Source of the DNA: an uncultured Thiotrichaceae bacterium
GTDB lineage: Bacteria > Pseudomonadota > Gammaproteobacteria > Thiotrichales > Thiotrichaceae
NCBI GenBank assembly: GCA_937925855.1
Contig: CALAMO010000016.1
Coordinates: 48,683-112,682, forward strand
Direction: 5' to 3'
DNA length: 64,000 nt
The position numbers and the translations under genes were made by a program. Position 1 is the first letter of the stretch, and every line of letters begins with the position of its first letter. Below the pieces are notes generated by a model. That model had not been told where the DNA came from. It did not search any database and was given only the letters and a program-made list of their open reading frames with translations. Shown here in pieces: positions 49,107 to 58,807 of this stretch.

Positions 49107-49220
49107 CGTTCATCTCCTGCGAGCGTAAAAGGGTGCGCAACACGCCAAACAGCGCCTGCGCGCGTAGTGTTAATACGCACGCAGTGGCGATTACGATGCA
49201 GGCAATTCTGAGTCTCGCAT

Positions 49221-50633
49221 TCAGCCCGCGCCCGCCACCGCATCCAGACAGCGTTGCCGTTTCGTATTAACCAGCGCACCGCTCAAAGCAAAGCCAATCG
49301 CCTTCCCGCTCGCATCCACCAGCATGCCGCAGCTACCATCAGCGTTATCTTCCAGCTGCCACTCACCCTGCTGTCCCGGTGCAGGCGGCAGCAATAATAG
49401 CGGTAGCGCCGGTGTCTTCACCACCACCGGCATCAGCGGATACTGCACCGCTGTCTGTGTCCCCAGCAGCGTTGCGGCCAGCGCACGCATGCCGTGCGTA
49501 ATTGGCGCAATATAAGGCAGTACCCTGCCCTGAATCTCGCTACAGTCACCCAACGCATACACATCCGGCGCACTGGTTTGCAGGTATTCATCCACCACAA
49601 TGCCCCGCTTACAGCTAATACCCGCCGCCGTTGCCAGCTCAGTACGTGGCTTCAGCCCGACTGATGACAAGACCAGATCAGCCTGCAACTGTTGACCATT
49701 AGCCAGTGTCAGCTGGTAAGCGTCGCCCTGTTTGACCACACGCTGTACTGTATTTTCCAGATACCAGTTAACCCCCAGCGTGGCCAGCCTGCTTTGTAAG
49801 TCACGCCCAATGCTTTCCGGCATCAATGTATCCAGCGGCCAGCCTGTCAGGCCCACAACAGAAACCTCATGGCCCTGATTAATAAGTTCGTTGGCGTACT
49901 CACAACCGACCAAACCGTTGCCGATAATGCATACACGTTTCGCACTTGTCAGGCGCTCACGCAGCACACGGTAATCAACCAGACTGTTCACGCTCACCAT
50001 ATCCGCCGCGCCATCGCCCGGAATGGGCAGCTTGATTGGCTCAGCCCCCGTCGCCAGAATCAACTTACTGTATGGTTGTACGCCTTGTGCGCTACTCACC
50101 TGTTTCGCAGCGGTATCAATATCGGTTACGGCAGTCTCGCTGTGAACAGTAATCCCGGCACGCTGCGCTATCTGCGCTGCCGTCGCTTTCACCATGGTTT
50201 CCGGGGTTAAGCCTCTGGCTAATGCATTGGACAGGCCGGGCTTAGTGTAATCATCGCCGTTATCGCTGGTGTATAGCACGATATTGGCCGTTGCTGACTG
50301 CTTGCGTACGGCTTCAGCCAGGCCGTAACCGGCATAACCGCTGCCAATGATTACGATAGGTGAGGCATCAGCATCCTGATTTGCTACAACAGCTGCGGGA
50401 GCTGGTTCAACCACCGGCGCAGCAGGAACAGGTGCCGCAGCAACCGCTGCCACCGGCGCTTCCTCTTCCGCCATTTCAATCATCTCAAAATCTTCTTTAC
50501 CCACGCCACAGTCTGGACACGTCCAGTCCTCCGGCACGTCTTCCCAGCGTGTACCCGGTGCGATACCGTCATCCGGCCAACCTTCTGCCTCGTCGTAAAT
50601 CAGACCACAAATAACACAGAGCCACTTTTTCAT
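49221..50633 (-). CDS. fused rubredoxin and NAD-dependent rubredoxin reductase
   Basis: 470 residues from ATG at 50633 (GAGG upstream). The N-terminal rubredoxin (about 1-55) has the two iron-binding pairs CVICG at 5-9 and CPDCG near 38. An Ala/Pro-rich linker follows (about 60-95). The rest is an FAD- and NAD-binding reductase with [20 protein letters not shown] near 98 and [17 protein letters not shown] near 235. It would carry electrons from NADH to an oxygenase. No alkane hydroxylase is nearby; the Rieske oxygenase gene 95 bases upstream is a possible partner. Confidence 0.9.
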   Translation of the reverse strand: MKKWLCVICGLIYDEAEGWPDDGIAPGTRWEDVPEDWTCPDCGVGKEDFEMIEMAEEEAPVAAVAAAPVPAAPVVEPAPAAVVANQDADASPIVIIGSGYAGYGLAEAVRKQSATANIVLYTSDNGDDYTKPGLSNALARGLTPETMVKATAAQIAQRAGITVHSETAVTDIDTAAKQVSSAQGVQPYSKLILATGAEPIKLPIPGDGAADMVSVNSLVDYRVLRERLTSAKRVCIIGNGLVGCEYANELINQGHEVSVVGLTGWPLDTLMPESIGRDLQSRLATLGVNWYLENTVQRVVKQGDAYQLTLANGQQLQADLVLSSVGLKPRTELATAAGISCKRGIVVDEYLQTSAPDVYALGDCSEIQGRVLPYIAPITHGMRALAATLLGTQTAVQYPLMPVVVKTPALPLLLLPPAPGQQGEWQLEDNADGSCGMLVDASGKAIGFALSGALVNTKRQRCLDAVAGAG

Positions 50634-50728
50634 TGGGAACCTCAACAGATGTGAACGGCGAGCAGAATACTAACCCCTATAAACCGGGTCAATCTAAGCA
50701 TTATCAAGCAGGGTTATCGCGTTAGCAA

Positions 50729-51928
50729 TCAGGCCTCACCGCCCGCCGCCGCTTCATAACGATCAGCGACCCAGCAATGAAAATGGTGTGTAGGATCGTC
50801 TAATATCGGCGAGAATACCCCGCCCTCAAACGCCGGGGATTTACGTCCGTTTTGCATGCCCTCAACCGCGAAAATATCCTCTTCAAATACCACACGCCAG
50901 CCCGCTAATACGGCTTCCCGTGTCTGCGCATAAGTCTCACTGCAAGCCTCATCGCCGACATAGGTCAATTCCAGCTTTTCCAGCGTCAGATTATTCGCCT
51001 GTGGCTGTAGGATAATCGAAAAGAAATGATCGGCCTGCACACCCAATAAAACATTAGGGTACAGCGAAATATACTCGGCGTGCCGAATCTTATCCTGCGG
51101 CCAGTCAGCGAACTGCGGTAGCGCTGCGCCAGCCTCAGCGGCAAAACTGTAATTCAGACTGCCCTGTCCCGACATATCCTGATTCAGCACAATATTATAA
51201 TGCTGATCCAGCGGTGAATAACTGTTCAGGCCGGGATGTACCCAGGGTAAATGATAGGCTTCACAGTAGTTTTCTACCGCCAGCTTCCAGTTGGCTTTAA
51301 TCGTGAGTTCCAGGCTGCCACCGCTCGGGGCTACCCGTAATTGCTGTAAACCACCCTTACCGGTAAAAGCTTCCCAACGGGCTTCCAGCGGCGCGATAAA
51401 GTCGGCAAAGTCCGGCGCATCATCCGATAAATTAATAAATACTATGCCGTTCCACTGTGCGGAACGTACGCAGCGCAGATTATGTTTGCTGCACTCAAAC
51501 CCCTCGACCTTATGCACCCCCACGCCACCAATATGCGGCGTCCCCTTGAGATGACCGTCGAGGTCATAAGTCCATGAATGATAAGGACAGCGTACCGCGC
51601 CGACGATTTCTGTTTCCTCAGTAAACAAAATCATGCCGCGATGACTGCACACATTATGGAAAACGTTAATCTCACCGCTCTTATTACGCATTAATAACAG
51701 CGGCAGCCCCATAAAATCCACCGGTTTAGCATAACCCTTTTGCGGCAACTCACTCGCAAACGCCAGCCCGGCCCAGGTTTTACCCAAAATATGATCACGC
51801 TCCACTTCAAATAAAGCGGGGTCATCATAGGCTGCATTTGGCATGCCTTGCGCCTGCGCCAGCGGCTTGCGTACCGCATCCAGCGTAGCGGACGGTATCA
51901 TGCGGGTCATAGCAATCGGTTTAGTCAT
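50729..51928 (-). CDS. Rieske non-heme iron oxygenase, large subunit
   Basis: 399 residues. The Rieske [2Fe-2S] ligands are in CSHRG near residue 94 and CPYHSW near 114. The catalytic mononuclear iron site is in ENYCEAYHLPWVHPG near residue 220, with a second-half acidic ligand expected later. The sequence resembles monooxygenases that N- or O-demethylate small substrates, such as GbcA and stachydrine demethylase, more than classical aromatic dioxygenases, but this is a family-level judgement. It heads the leftward cluster. No ferredoxin or ferredoxin reductase is next door; the rubredoxin fusion is. Confidence 0.86.
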   Translation of the reverse strand: MTKPIAMTRMIPSATLDAVRKPLAQAQGMPNAAYDDPALFEVERDHILGKTWAGLAFASELPQKGYAKPVDFMGLPLLLMRNKSGEINVFHNVCSHRGMILFTEETEIVGAVRCPYHSWTYDLDGHLKGTPHIGGVGVHKVEGFECSKHNLRCVRSAQWNGIVFINLSDDAPDFADFIAPLEARWEAFTGKGGLQQLRVAPSGGSLELTIKANWKLAVENYCEAYHLPWVHPGLNSYSPLDQHYNIVLNQDMSGQGSLNYSFAAEAGAALPQFADWPQDKIRHAEYISLYPNVLLGVQADHFFSIILQPQANNLTLEKLELTYVGDEACSETYAQTREAVLAGWRVVFEEDIFAVEGMQNGRKSPAFEGGVFSPILDDPTHHFHCWVADRYEAAAGGEA

Positions 51929-52082
51929 GCAGTATCCTCCGGTGTTGGATATAACAGCGCTTTTACAATGCGCAAGGTAACACTGTCATCCCGCGATAGT
52001 ACTGATGAATATCGAATGCTGGCAAGTGATTTTCGTTGATCATTTGACACAAATTTTCACTTGAGAAAAATAAGGCTAAAAA

Positions 52083-52514
52083 ATGAATGCACAGGAATCT
52101 AAAATCAGCATCACAGACTTCAGCGAACTGTTGAAAACCGGCCTGCCGTGGACGGCGATGTTAGCCATTACGACTGAACAGATGCTAGCTGGTGAAGTCA
52201 CGATGCGCCTGCCTTATCGGGAGGATTCAACCCGCCCCGGTGGCACTATTTCCGGGCCGCATATGATGCTCTTAGCGGATGCCTGTATGTATGGCGTGGT
52301 TTTGAGCCTGATTGGGCGGGTCGAGCTGGCGGTGACGACTAACCTGAATATTAATTTTCTGCGTAAGCCGCGTGAGAGTGATTTGGTGGCGGTGGGGAAA
52401 ATTATTAAACTGGGTAAGCGGCTAGCGGTGTTGGAAGTTGCTATTCACTCGGAGGCGGAGGATAAGCTGGTGGCGCATTCGACCGGGACTTATTCGATTC
52501 CGCCGCAGAAGTAA
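52083..52514 (+). CDS. PaaI-family hotdog thioesterase
   Basis: 143 residues. The PGGTISGPHMMLLADACMYGVVL segment near residue 48, with the catalytic acidic residue, and the later VTTNLNINFLRKP strand match the 4HBT/PaaI hotdog fold. It would hydrolyse an acyl-CoA ester; the substrate is unknown. It is divergent from the Rieske gene and ends 127 bases before the toxin-antitoxin pair. Confidence 0.85.
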   Translation: MNAQESKISITDFSELLKTGLPWTAMLAITTEQMLAGEVTMRLPYREDSTRPGGTISGPHMMLLADACMYGVVLSLIGRVELAVTTNLNINFLRKPRESDLVAVGKIIKLGKRLAVLEVAIHSEAEDKLVAHSTGTYSIPPQK

Positions 52515-52641
52515 CGACCGGGCCAGCTGCGGCTACCAACCATTGTACCCAGCCCAGTAGTTTGAGTTTGCCACCGAGCTAGCCAAAGCTCTCAACCTGC
52601 ATTAATCATGTTTTGCATACAAAATTCTTCAGCATGTCCCA

Positions 52642-52968
52642 TTATGAACTCAATAAACGCCTTTCCAACACCGCCTGAATATCTCGTCTGCCATCCAGAA
52701 TACAGAAAACCACCACCTGCTCCTCAATCACGCTATAAATCAGCCGATAAGGTTTAAAAAACACCTGTCTGAATTCCTTAATCCCCAGCGCCGACAGCTC
52801 ACCCGGATAATGACCCCGTAACGGCTGTTCAGCCAGGCTATCAGGCAGCGACTCAATATTATCCAGTACATAGTGTGCCGACTGCAGCGAATCGTTTGCT
52901 GCAATGTAATGGTAAATATCTTTCAGATCCTCAGAGGCATCGTCTGTCAAAACGACTTCATAGCTCAT
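52642..52968 (-). CDS. RelE/ParE-family toxin
   Basis: 108 residues. It starts MSYEVVLTDDASEDLKDIYHYI and has FRQVFFKPYRLIYSVIEEQVVVFCILDGRRD, the RelE/ParE beta-sheet core with basic residues and the C-terminal arginine/lysine tail. It either cleaves ribosome-bound mRNA (RelE type) or blocks gyrase (ParE type); the sequence does not decide. Its ATG overlaps the antitoxin stop by four bases, the usual antitoxin-toxin arrangement. Confidence 0.87.
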   Translation of the reverse strand: MSYEVVLTDDASEDLKDIYHYIAANDSLQSAHYVLDNIESLPDSLAEQPLRGHYPGELSALGIKEFRQVFFKPYRLIYSVIEEQVVVFCILDGRRDIQAVLERRLLSS

Positions 52969-53234
52969 TCTGCTGAGCGCCTGATGCTTTCTATGACTGA
53001 TTTAGCCGGGCGGACTTTACCCGCTTGCAATTGCTGTTTACCCAGCGCCAGGATTTTCAGCAATGCCATTGTGTCCTGAGTCTCTTCATAGTCTCTGACG
53101 CTCTGGATCACCGCTTTGGCCTCGCCATTTTGTGTAATGACCATAGGCGTACGCCGCTCCTGAATTTCAGACAAGATTTGTGCAGCGTTAGCTTTGAGGT
53201 GGCTAATGGGTTTTATATTTGAGAATTGGGTCAC
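52965..53234 (-). CDS. Phd/YefM-family antitoxin
   Basis: 89 residues. ISHLKANAAQILSEIQERRTPMVITQNGEAKAVIQSV near residues 10-46 is the Phd/YefM DNA-binding domain. The C-terminal half should wrap and neutralise the toxin. A perfect palindrome overlaps the promoter upstream, as expected for autoregulation by the complex. Confidence 0.9.
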   Translation of the reverse strand: MTQFSNIKPISHLKANAAQILSEIQERRTPMVITQNGEAKAVIQSVRDYEETQDTMALLKILALGKQQLQAGKVRPAKSVIESIRRSAE

Positions 53235-53259
53235 AACAATAGACTTCTGATTTAGAAAG

Positions 53260-53286
53260 AGACCAAATATAGACCTTATTTGGTCT
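53260..53286 (-). promoter_or_regulatory. operator palindrome of the toxin-antitoxin operon
   Basis: AGACCAAATA and TATTTGGTCT are perfect inverted repeats with a seven-base spacer. On the minus strand TATATT, a likely -10, lies within the palindrome near 53272-53267. It is 26 bases before the antitoxin ATG. Confidence 0.75.
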
Positions 53287-53334
53287 TAAGTCTAGCAAGC
53301 TGCTTGACGGTAATTTCTGTTATGAGGGAAAGCT

Positions 53335-54711
53335 CTACTTCACCAAGCGCGTATCCCCATAAGCCGCCACCCAGCCGAACCAAAACGCCCGCCGCGCCGG
53401 AAGCCGCTTCAACACCTGCCCACCGCTCCCCTTTAAAGCATCCTCAGCCAGCGTCCAGCTTTGTCCCCGGCTATCCGTAACCTGCCGGTCGCCGTCATAC
53501 TGGCTAAACCGTAAGCCCTTCGTCTCATACACCCGGTTCGCCCCGGTGCGATCGGTCAGCACCACAAACTGCTGTGGCCCCACCTTGTCATGATAAACCG
53601 GGTGCTTTAACAAATAGCGATCATGCACCGCCAGCGTATCCTGACTCTGGCCAAAACGCAGCGCCAATACTTCATCCTTATTGCGCAGGCGCTTATCTTC
53701 CTTTGGCACTTCAAACATCAGCTTGTGCGTCGCAAAGTAGTTTTGATAAGCCACCCCCTCGCCATAATCACGCTCATGCCCGGTAGCCAGCGACAGCACC
53801 AGCGTATTCGGATGACGCCGCCGCCATTCGCCCCAGGTCGTAGTCACCACATGGCCCTGTTTGAGCTGAATGCCTTTCCCGGTCAGCGGCCCCACTACCG
53901 GCTTACCCCAGGTCGAATTCCATAACGATTGTGTCGCCTTGTCATACATCAGTTTGTTGGAGCGAAATAGAAAGCCACTGGTACCGAGTTGATGGCGCAC
54001 ACCGTTGAGATGCGTTTCATACATAACCACCGAACCGCACAGCGTACAATAAACCCCGGCGTATTCCGTGCCGCCGATGGTATCAATAAACATCTCATGC
54101 CAGGCCAGAATGCGCTGTGGATAAGCACGCACATCGCCGTTTACCGCCACACCAAACACGATATTATCATCGTCCATGTAGCTCGCAGCGGTACTACGGG
54201 CGCGTACCATTTTGGGCTGACGCAGCGGTGGAATACCATCCTGTAATACACCACCCCAGCGTACCTCATCGAGGCGAATGTCCTGGCGCTGGCCGGGACG
54301 AAAATACGCGGCAAAGCGCGGATCAATCTGCTCATACAGCCGGGCTTTAAACGCCACATAGTCGGGATGAAAATTGGGCTGTTGCTGCCACTGCCAGCGG
54401 AACCAGTCTTTAATCGCAAGGCCGAAACGCTGCCCGGTATGCTTGTTTAACAGTCGCAGCAGTGCCGTATTGGTTGCGGTATTATCAGAAAAGCGCAGCA
54501 CCTCTATCGCCATCGGCACAAAACCGGGGTGCCAGTGTTTGTCGATATAATCGAGGTTTTTGGCGTGCTCATTGGCGTCAGCACCGATTAAATTGAGGAA
54601 GTTAGCGCTGGCGGAATCACCGGCGGCGAAGGCGGGCTGCGCGGTACAAATGATGCAAAAACCCAGCAGCCATGACAGCAGCAAAGGGTGTTGGATAGCT
54701 TTATTTTTCAT
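53335..54711 (-). CDS. exported DUF3179 protein, second copy
   Basis: 458 residues from ATG at 54711 with a signal peptide at about 1-30 (LLLSWLLGFCIICTAQPAFA). The N-terminal ~150 residues are specific to this copy and include FGLAIKDWFRWQWQQQPNFHPDY. The DUF3179 domain follows, with the signature YCTLCGSVVMYETHLNGVRHQLGTSGFLFRSNKLMYD near residue 218. The function is unknown. It is a longer relative of the protein at 48159-49106 and is not part of that cluster. Confidence 0.85.
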   Translation of the reverse strand: MKNKAIQHPLLLSWLLGFCIICTAQPAFAAGDSASANFLNLIGADANEHAKNLDYIDKHWHPGFVPMAIEVLRFSDNTATNTALLRLLNKHTGQRFGLAIKDWFRWQWQQQPNFHPDYVAFKARLYEQIDPRFAAYFRPGQRQDIRLDEVRWGGVLQDGIPPLRQPKMVRARSTAASYMDDDNIVFGVAVNGDVRAYPQRILAWHEMFIDTIGGTEYAGVYCTLCGSVVMYETHLNGVRHQLGTSGFLFRSNKLMYDKATQSLWNSTWGKPVVGPLTGKGIQLKQGHVVTTTWGEWRRRHPNTLVLSLATGHERDYGEGVAYQNYFATHKLMFEVPKEDKRLRNKDEVLALRFGQSQDTLAVHDRYLLKHPVYHDKVGPQQFVVLTDRTGANRVYETKGLRFSQYDGDRQVTDSRGQSWTLAEDALKGSGGQVLKRLPARRAFWFGWVAAYGDTRLVK

Positions 54712-54798
54712 CGCGTTAACATCCCATAGACATGAAGTATTACGGGTAGCTACGGCATTAATACCGAATTGGTTGCAAACCAGTGGCACAGCATAACG

Positions 54799-55689
54799 CT
54801 AAAATCCGTCCACCGCCCCACCGCTTTGCTGCACCTTAAACAGGGACGATGAATCCGGCGCAGGCGGCAACGGCATATACACCGGCACCTCAGTCAACCG
54901 AGGGCGCAGTGACTGCTGGCCACAGAGCAAATTTGTCTGCATCTTTGCCCAGAATTCTGCCTGCGCCATCCCGGTGTAAATACTTTGTCCACCCGCCAGC
55001 GGCCAGGCATCCGCCGCACCGCATTCATACAGCAATAACAGGCGCGGGGAATCCGCATAGTTGGGGGCGGAACCGTGCAGCGTGCGCACATGATGAATAC
55101 TCATATCGCCCGCTTTCCCGGTCAGCGTCACCGCTTCAGCCAGTCGCGCCTCCGGGTGTTGCGGATCGACCGCACCGCAGAAAGTACCGCCATGATCATG
55201 CGCTAATACATCGCGCCGATGGCTGCCCGGAACCACCTGTAACGGCCCGTCCTGCTCAGAAATATCACTCAGCATAATGCCTAACGCCAGCAAATCGTCA
55301 TTCGTATGCGGATAAAACGCCCAGTCTTGGTGCCATTGCACTGCCGCACCGCCCTGCCCGGCTTTGGTGTTGAGCTTGCTATTATGCAGGCGGATATTCT
55401 CGCCTAACAACGGCTTCAGATAAGACAAAATACGTTCGCTGCACAGCACATCCCAATAGACCGCATGCTGTGTATGCGGGGTTTTGATCCGATTCAGCCG
55501 GGGATTATCCGCGCTATGCGCGCTATCCAGATCATAAACTGCGTTGTTCTCACTGACGCGGCGTGAATCGGCGATTAGCGCGGCGGTGACCTGCTGTAAA
55601 GCGCTGAGCTGCGCAGGCAGCAAGGCCTGTTTGATTAATAAGTAACCGTCCTGTTGGTATTGGGCGATTTGCGCGGCGGAAAGTGACAT
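54799..55689 (-). CDS. phytanoyl-CoA dioxygenase (PhyH)-family oxygenase
   Basis: 296 residues. It starts MSLSAAQIAQYQQDGYLLIKQALL, typical of the family. Fe(II) ligands are His and Asp in WHQDWAFYPHTNDD near residue 120 and a distal His in HVRTLHGSAPN near 201, with an Arg for 2-oxoglutarate just after (SPRLLLLYE). It may hydroxylate a lipid-derived or small substrate; this cannot be decided. It is divergent from the leucine-degradation operon. Confidence 0.85.
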   Translation of the reverse strand: MSLSAAQIAQYQQDGYLLIKQALLPAQLSALQQVTAALIADSRRVSENNAVYDLDSAHSADNPRLNRIKTPHTQHAVYWDVLCSERILSYLKPLLGENIRLHNSKLNTKAGQGGAAVQWHQDWAFYPHTNDDLLALGIMLSDISEQDGPLQVVPGSHRRDVLAHDHGGTFCGAVDPQHPEARLAEAVTLTGKAGDMSIHHVRTLHGSAPNYADSPRLLLLYECGAADAWPLAGGQSIYTGMAQAEFWAKMQTNLLCGQQSLRPRLTEVPVYMPLPPAPDSSSLFKVQQSGGAVDGF

Positions 55690-55770
55690 CGTACGGGCCT
55701 CATCGTGTGTAACTTGAGCCGTATATTATCTCGCATTGCTGGTCGAAAGTCCTGCCGCAGCCGAATATTA

Positions 55771-55804
55771 TTACGTTGACGTAAACGTAAGCTTTATTTA
55801 ACAT
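55771..55804 (+). promoter_or_regulatory. LiuR-like operator and promoter of the leucine-degradation operon
   Basis: A 20-base near-palindrome at 55771-55790 (TTACGTTGACGTAAACGTAA, 18 of 20 positions symmetric) overlaps a -35 TTGACG at 55776-55781; TAACAT at 55799-55804 is a -10 after 17 bases. It resembles the ACGT-containing sites of the MerR-family regulator LiuR. No liuR gene is in the window. Confidence 0.6.
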
Positions 55805-55866
55805 GCCTAACACATACAGCACACCGCCACTATTGATGCACCCTAAGCCCTCCTAAGGAATCCATC

Positions 55867-57036
55867 ATGACCACCAGCTACCCTTCCCTCAACTTCGGTC
55901 TCGGCGCAGACATCGACATGATGCGCGACATGGTATACCAGTTTGCCCAGGCTGAAATTGCGCCTAGAGCCGCAGAAATTGACCGCGAAAATGCCTTCCC
56001 TCAAGACCTATGGCGCAAATTCGGCGACCTCGGTCTGTTAGGTATCACTATCCCAGAGGAATACGGCGGCAGTAGCATGGGCTACCTCGCCCACAGCGTG
56101 GCGATGGAAGAAATCAGCCGCGCCTCCGCCTCCGTTGGCTTGTCTTACGGCGCGCACTCCAATCTGTGCGTCAATCAAATCTATCGCAATGGCACGGACG
56201 AACAGCGCCGGAAATACCTGCCTAAACTCTGCTCCGGTGAACACATCGGCGCACTCGCTATGTCTGAACCCGGTTCCGGTTCCGACGTGGTCAGCATGCG
56301 CCTCAAAGCCGATAAACAAGGTGACAAATACATTCTCAACGGCAATAAAATGTGGATCACCAATGGCCCCGACGCTCACACCTACGTGATCTACGCCAAA
56401 ACCGATATGGACGCCAACTCCAGAGGCATTACCGCCTTTATCGTCGAACGCGACTTTCCCGGTTTTTCGCGCCAGCAAAAGCTGGACAAGCTCGGCATGC
56501 GCGGCTCCAACACCTGCGAGCTGGTGTTTGAAAACTGCGAAGTCCCGGCGGAAAATATTCTGGGCCGTGAAGGCGGCGGCGTGCGGGTATTGATGAGCGG
56601 TCTAGACTTTGAACGCACCGTTTTGTCCGGCGGCCCGGTGGGTATTATGCAGGCCTGTCTCGATGCCGTCATTCCCTATGTACACGAACGCAAACAGTTC
56701 GGCCAAAGCATCGGCGAATTTCAGCTCATGCAGGGCAAGCTGGCCGATATGTATGCTGATCTCAATGCCTGTCGTGCTTACTTATACGCCGTCGCAGCGG
56801 CCTGTGACCGGGGGGAAGAATCACGTAAAGATGCCGCCGCCGTCATTCTGTTCACCGCCGAAAAAGCCACGCAAATGGCGCTGCAGGCGATTCAGGCTCT
56901 GGGCGGCAACGGCTATACCAACGAATACCCGACGGGCCGTTTGCTGCGTGATGCCAAGCTATACGAAATCGGCGCGGGCACCTCCGAAGTGCGCCGCATG
57001 TTAATCGGGCGCGAACTGTTTAAGGAAACCGGTTGA
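55867..57036 (+). CDS. ivd: isovaleryl-CoA dehydrogenase
   Basis: 389 residues with all three acyl-CoA dehydrogenase domains; [15 protein letters not shown] near residue 135 binds flavin and substrate. The catalytic-glutamate segment [17 protein letters not shown] near 251 is the variant specific to isovaleryl-CoA dehydrogenase and separates it from other family members. AAGGAAT precedes the ATG. It makes 3-methylcrotonyl-CoA from isovaleryl-CoA in leucine degradation; electrons go to ETF. It heads the operon and is also known as liuA. Confidence 0.95.
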   Translation: MTTSYPSLNFGLGADIDMMRDMVYQFAQAEIAPRAAEIDRENAFPQDLWRKFGDLGLLGITIPEEYGGSSMGYLAHSVAMEEISRASASVGLSYGAHSNLCVNQIYRNGTDEQRRKYLPKLCSGEHIGALAMSEPGSGSDVVSMRLKADKQGDKYILNGNKMWITNGPDAHTYVIYAKTDMDANSRGITAFIVERDFPGFSRQQKLDKLGMRGSNTCELVFENCEVPAENILGREGGGVRVLMSGLDFERTVLSGGPVGIMQACLDAVIPYVHERKQFGQSIGEFQLMQGKLADMYADLNACRAYLYAVAAACDRGEESRKDAAAVILFTAEKATQMALQAIQALGGNGYTNEYPTGRLLRDAKLYEIGAGTSEVRRMLIGRELFKETG

Positions 57037-57037
57037 G

Positions 57038-58654
57038 ATGGCGCTGAATACCCAAATCAGCAGTAAGATCAATACCCGCTCCGTCGAGTTCGCTGCCAAT
57101 AGCGCGGCGATGCAGCAGCTGGTAGACGATCTGGCGGCTAAAATCGAAGCAATTAAACTCGGCGGCGGCGAAAAGTATCAGCAGCGCCACCAGGATCGGG
57201 GAAAACTTCTGGTACGTGACCGCATTGACGCCCTGATTGATCCGGGTTCAGCGTTTTTGGAACTGTCCCAGCTCGCCGCCTATGAAGTGTACGGCGAAAC
57301 CGTCAACGCAGCGGGCATCGTCGCCGGTATTGGCCGGGTTAGCGGGCTGGAATGCATGATTGTCGCTAACGACGCCACGGTAAAAGGCGGTTCCTACTAC
57401 CCGCTCAGCGTCAAAAAGCATATCCGCGCCCAGAGCATCGCCGAACAAAATCACCTGCCGTGTATTTATCTGGTTGACTCCGGTGGCGCGAACCTGCCAC
57501 GGCAGGACGAAGTCTTCCCCGATCGCGAACACTTCGGACGCATTTTCTTCAACCAGGCCAATATGTCGGCGCAGAATATCCCGCAAATTGCAGTGGTGAT
57601 GGGTTCCTGTACCGCCGGTGGTGCCTATGTGCCAGCGATGGCGGATGAATCCATCATCGTTAAACAGCAGGGCACGATTTTCCTGGCCGGGCCACCGCTG
57701 GTTAAAGCTGCAACCGGTGAAGTGGTATCCGCCGAGGATTTAGGCGGCGCTGACCTGCACTGCAAAACCTCCGGCGTGACCGATCACTACGCACAAAATG
57801 ATCATCACGCGCTGGAATTAGCCCGCCAGGCTGTCGCCGGGTTGAATCGGCGTAAACCCGAACAGCTGGACTGCCAGCCGCCACGCGAACCGCATTACGC
57901 CAGCAAAGAAATCTACGGCATTATCCCCAATGACGCACGCCAACCCTACGATGTGCGCGAAGTCATCGCACGCATTGTGGATGCCTCTGAGTTCAATGAA
58001 TTCAAAGCACTCTACGGCACCACGCTGGTCTGTGGTTTTGCGCATTTGTATGGCTATCCGGTTGGCATTGTCGCCAATAACGGTATCCTCTTTGCCGAAT
58101 CGGCACAGAAAGGCGCACATTTCATCGAACTGTGCGCACAGCGTAAGATTCCGCTTATCTTCCTGCAAAATATCACCGGCTTTATGGTCGGCGCGCAATA
58201 TGAAGCCGGTGGCATTGCGAAGCACGGCGCGAAGATGGTGACTGCGGTGGCCTGCGCCAAAGTGCCTAAGCTTACCGTGCTGATTGGCGGCTCGTTTGGT
58301 GCCGGTAACTACGGCATGTGTGGCCGCGCCTACGATCCGAACTTCCTGTTTATGTGGCCGAATGCGCGTATCTCGGTTATGGGCGGCGAACAGGCCGCTG
58401 GTGTACTGGCGCAGATTAAACGTGACCAGAAAGACAAACGCGGTGAAGCATGGTTGGCAGAGGAAGAGGCGGCGTTTAAACAGCCGGTGCTGGATACCTA
58501 TGAAACGCAGGGCCATCCCTATTATGCCTCGGCGCGGCTGTGGGATGATGGCGTGATTGATCCGGCGGATACGCGGCGGGTGTTGGGGCTGGCGTTGTCG
58601 GCTTGTTTGAATAAGGTTATTGCGGAGACGCGGTTTGGGGTGTTTCGGATGTGA
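57038..58654 (+). CDS. mccB: methylcrotonyl-CoA carboxylase, carboxyltransferase (beta) subunit
   Basis: 538 residues. The two-part carboxyltransferase fold is seen: N-terminal half with [30 protein letters not shown] near residue 145, and C-terminal half with [26 protein letters not shown] near 370 and [22 protein letters not shown] near 415. The [11 protein letters not shown] form is typical of MCC rather than propionyl-CoA carboxylase. Starts one base after ivd stops. It transfers the carboxyl group from biotin to 3-methylcrotonyl-CoA. Also known as liuB. Confidence 0.95.
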   Translation: MALNTQISSKINTRSVEFAANSAAMQQLVDDLAAKIEAIKLGGGEKYQQRHQDRGKLLVRDRIDALIDPGSAFLELSQLAAYEVYGETVNAAGIVAGIGRVSGLECMIVANDATVKGGSYYPLSVKKHIRAQSIAEQNHLPCIYLVDSGGANLPRQDEVFPDREHFGRIFFNQANMSAQNIPQIAVVMGSCTAGGAYVPAMADESIIVKQQGTIFLAGPPLVKAATGEVVSAEDLGGADLHCKTSGVTDHYAQNDHHALELARQAVAGLNRRKPEQLDCQPPREPHYASKEIYGIIPNDARQPYDVREVIARIVDASEFNEFKALYGTTLVCGFAHLYGYPVGIVANNGILFAESAQKGAHFIELCAQRKIPLIFLQNITGFMVGAQYEAGGIAKHGAKMVTAVACAKVPKLTVLIGGSFGAGNYGMCGRAYDPNFLFMWPNARISVMGGEQAAGVLAQIKRDQKDKRGEAWLAEEEAAFKQPVLDTYETQGHPYYASARLWDDGVIDPADTRRVLGLALSACLNKVIAETRFGVFRM

Positions 58655-58681
58655 TTGTGTGCAAATTAACGGCTAGTGCTA

Positions 58682-58758
58682 CTTGTGCCAGGGACGCCGT
58701 GAATACATCCTTGTAGGCTTATACTCAGCATCCATGCTGAGTTATACCCTGCCACAAG
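58682..58758. repeat. palindromic intergenic element (dispersed-repeat type)
   Basis: Outer arms CTTGTGCCAGGG (58682-58693) and CCCTGCCACAAG (58747-58758) pair with one mismatch. Inside are GACGCCGTGAATACATCC and a second hairpin, ACTCAGCAT-CC-ATGCTGAGT (58723-58742). This looks like the small palindromic elements scattered through many gammaproteobacterial genomes. It sits between mccB and mccA, and could affect mRNA stability or attenuate expression of the two downstream genes. Confidence 0.75.
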
Positions 58759-58807
58759 CAACACCAACCTCTCAATCCGTGTACTTTTTGCAGAGCAGGA
58801 ACTAAAT

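Noticed and set aside
51929..52082. Copy of the TetR operator at the Rieske gene promoter
   Set aside because: No ATTGAC-N6-GTCAAT is present in this intergenic region, so direct control of the cluster by the TetR protein is not supported.
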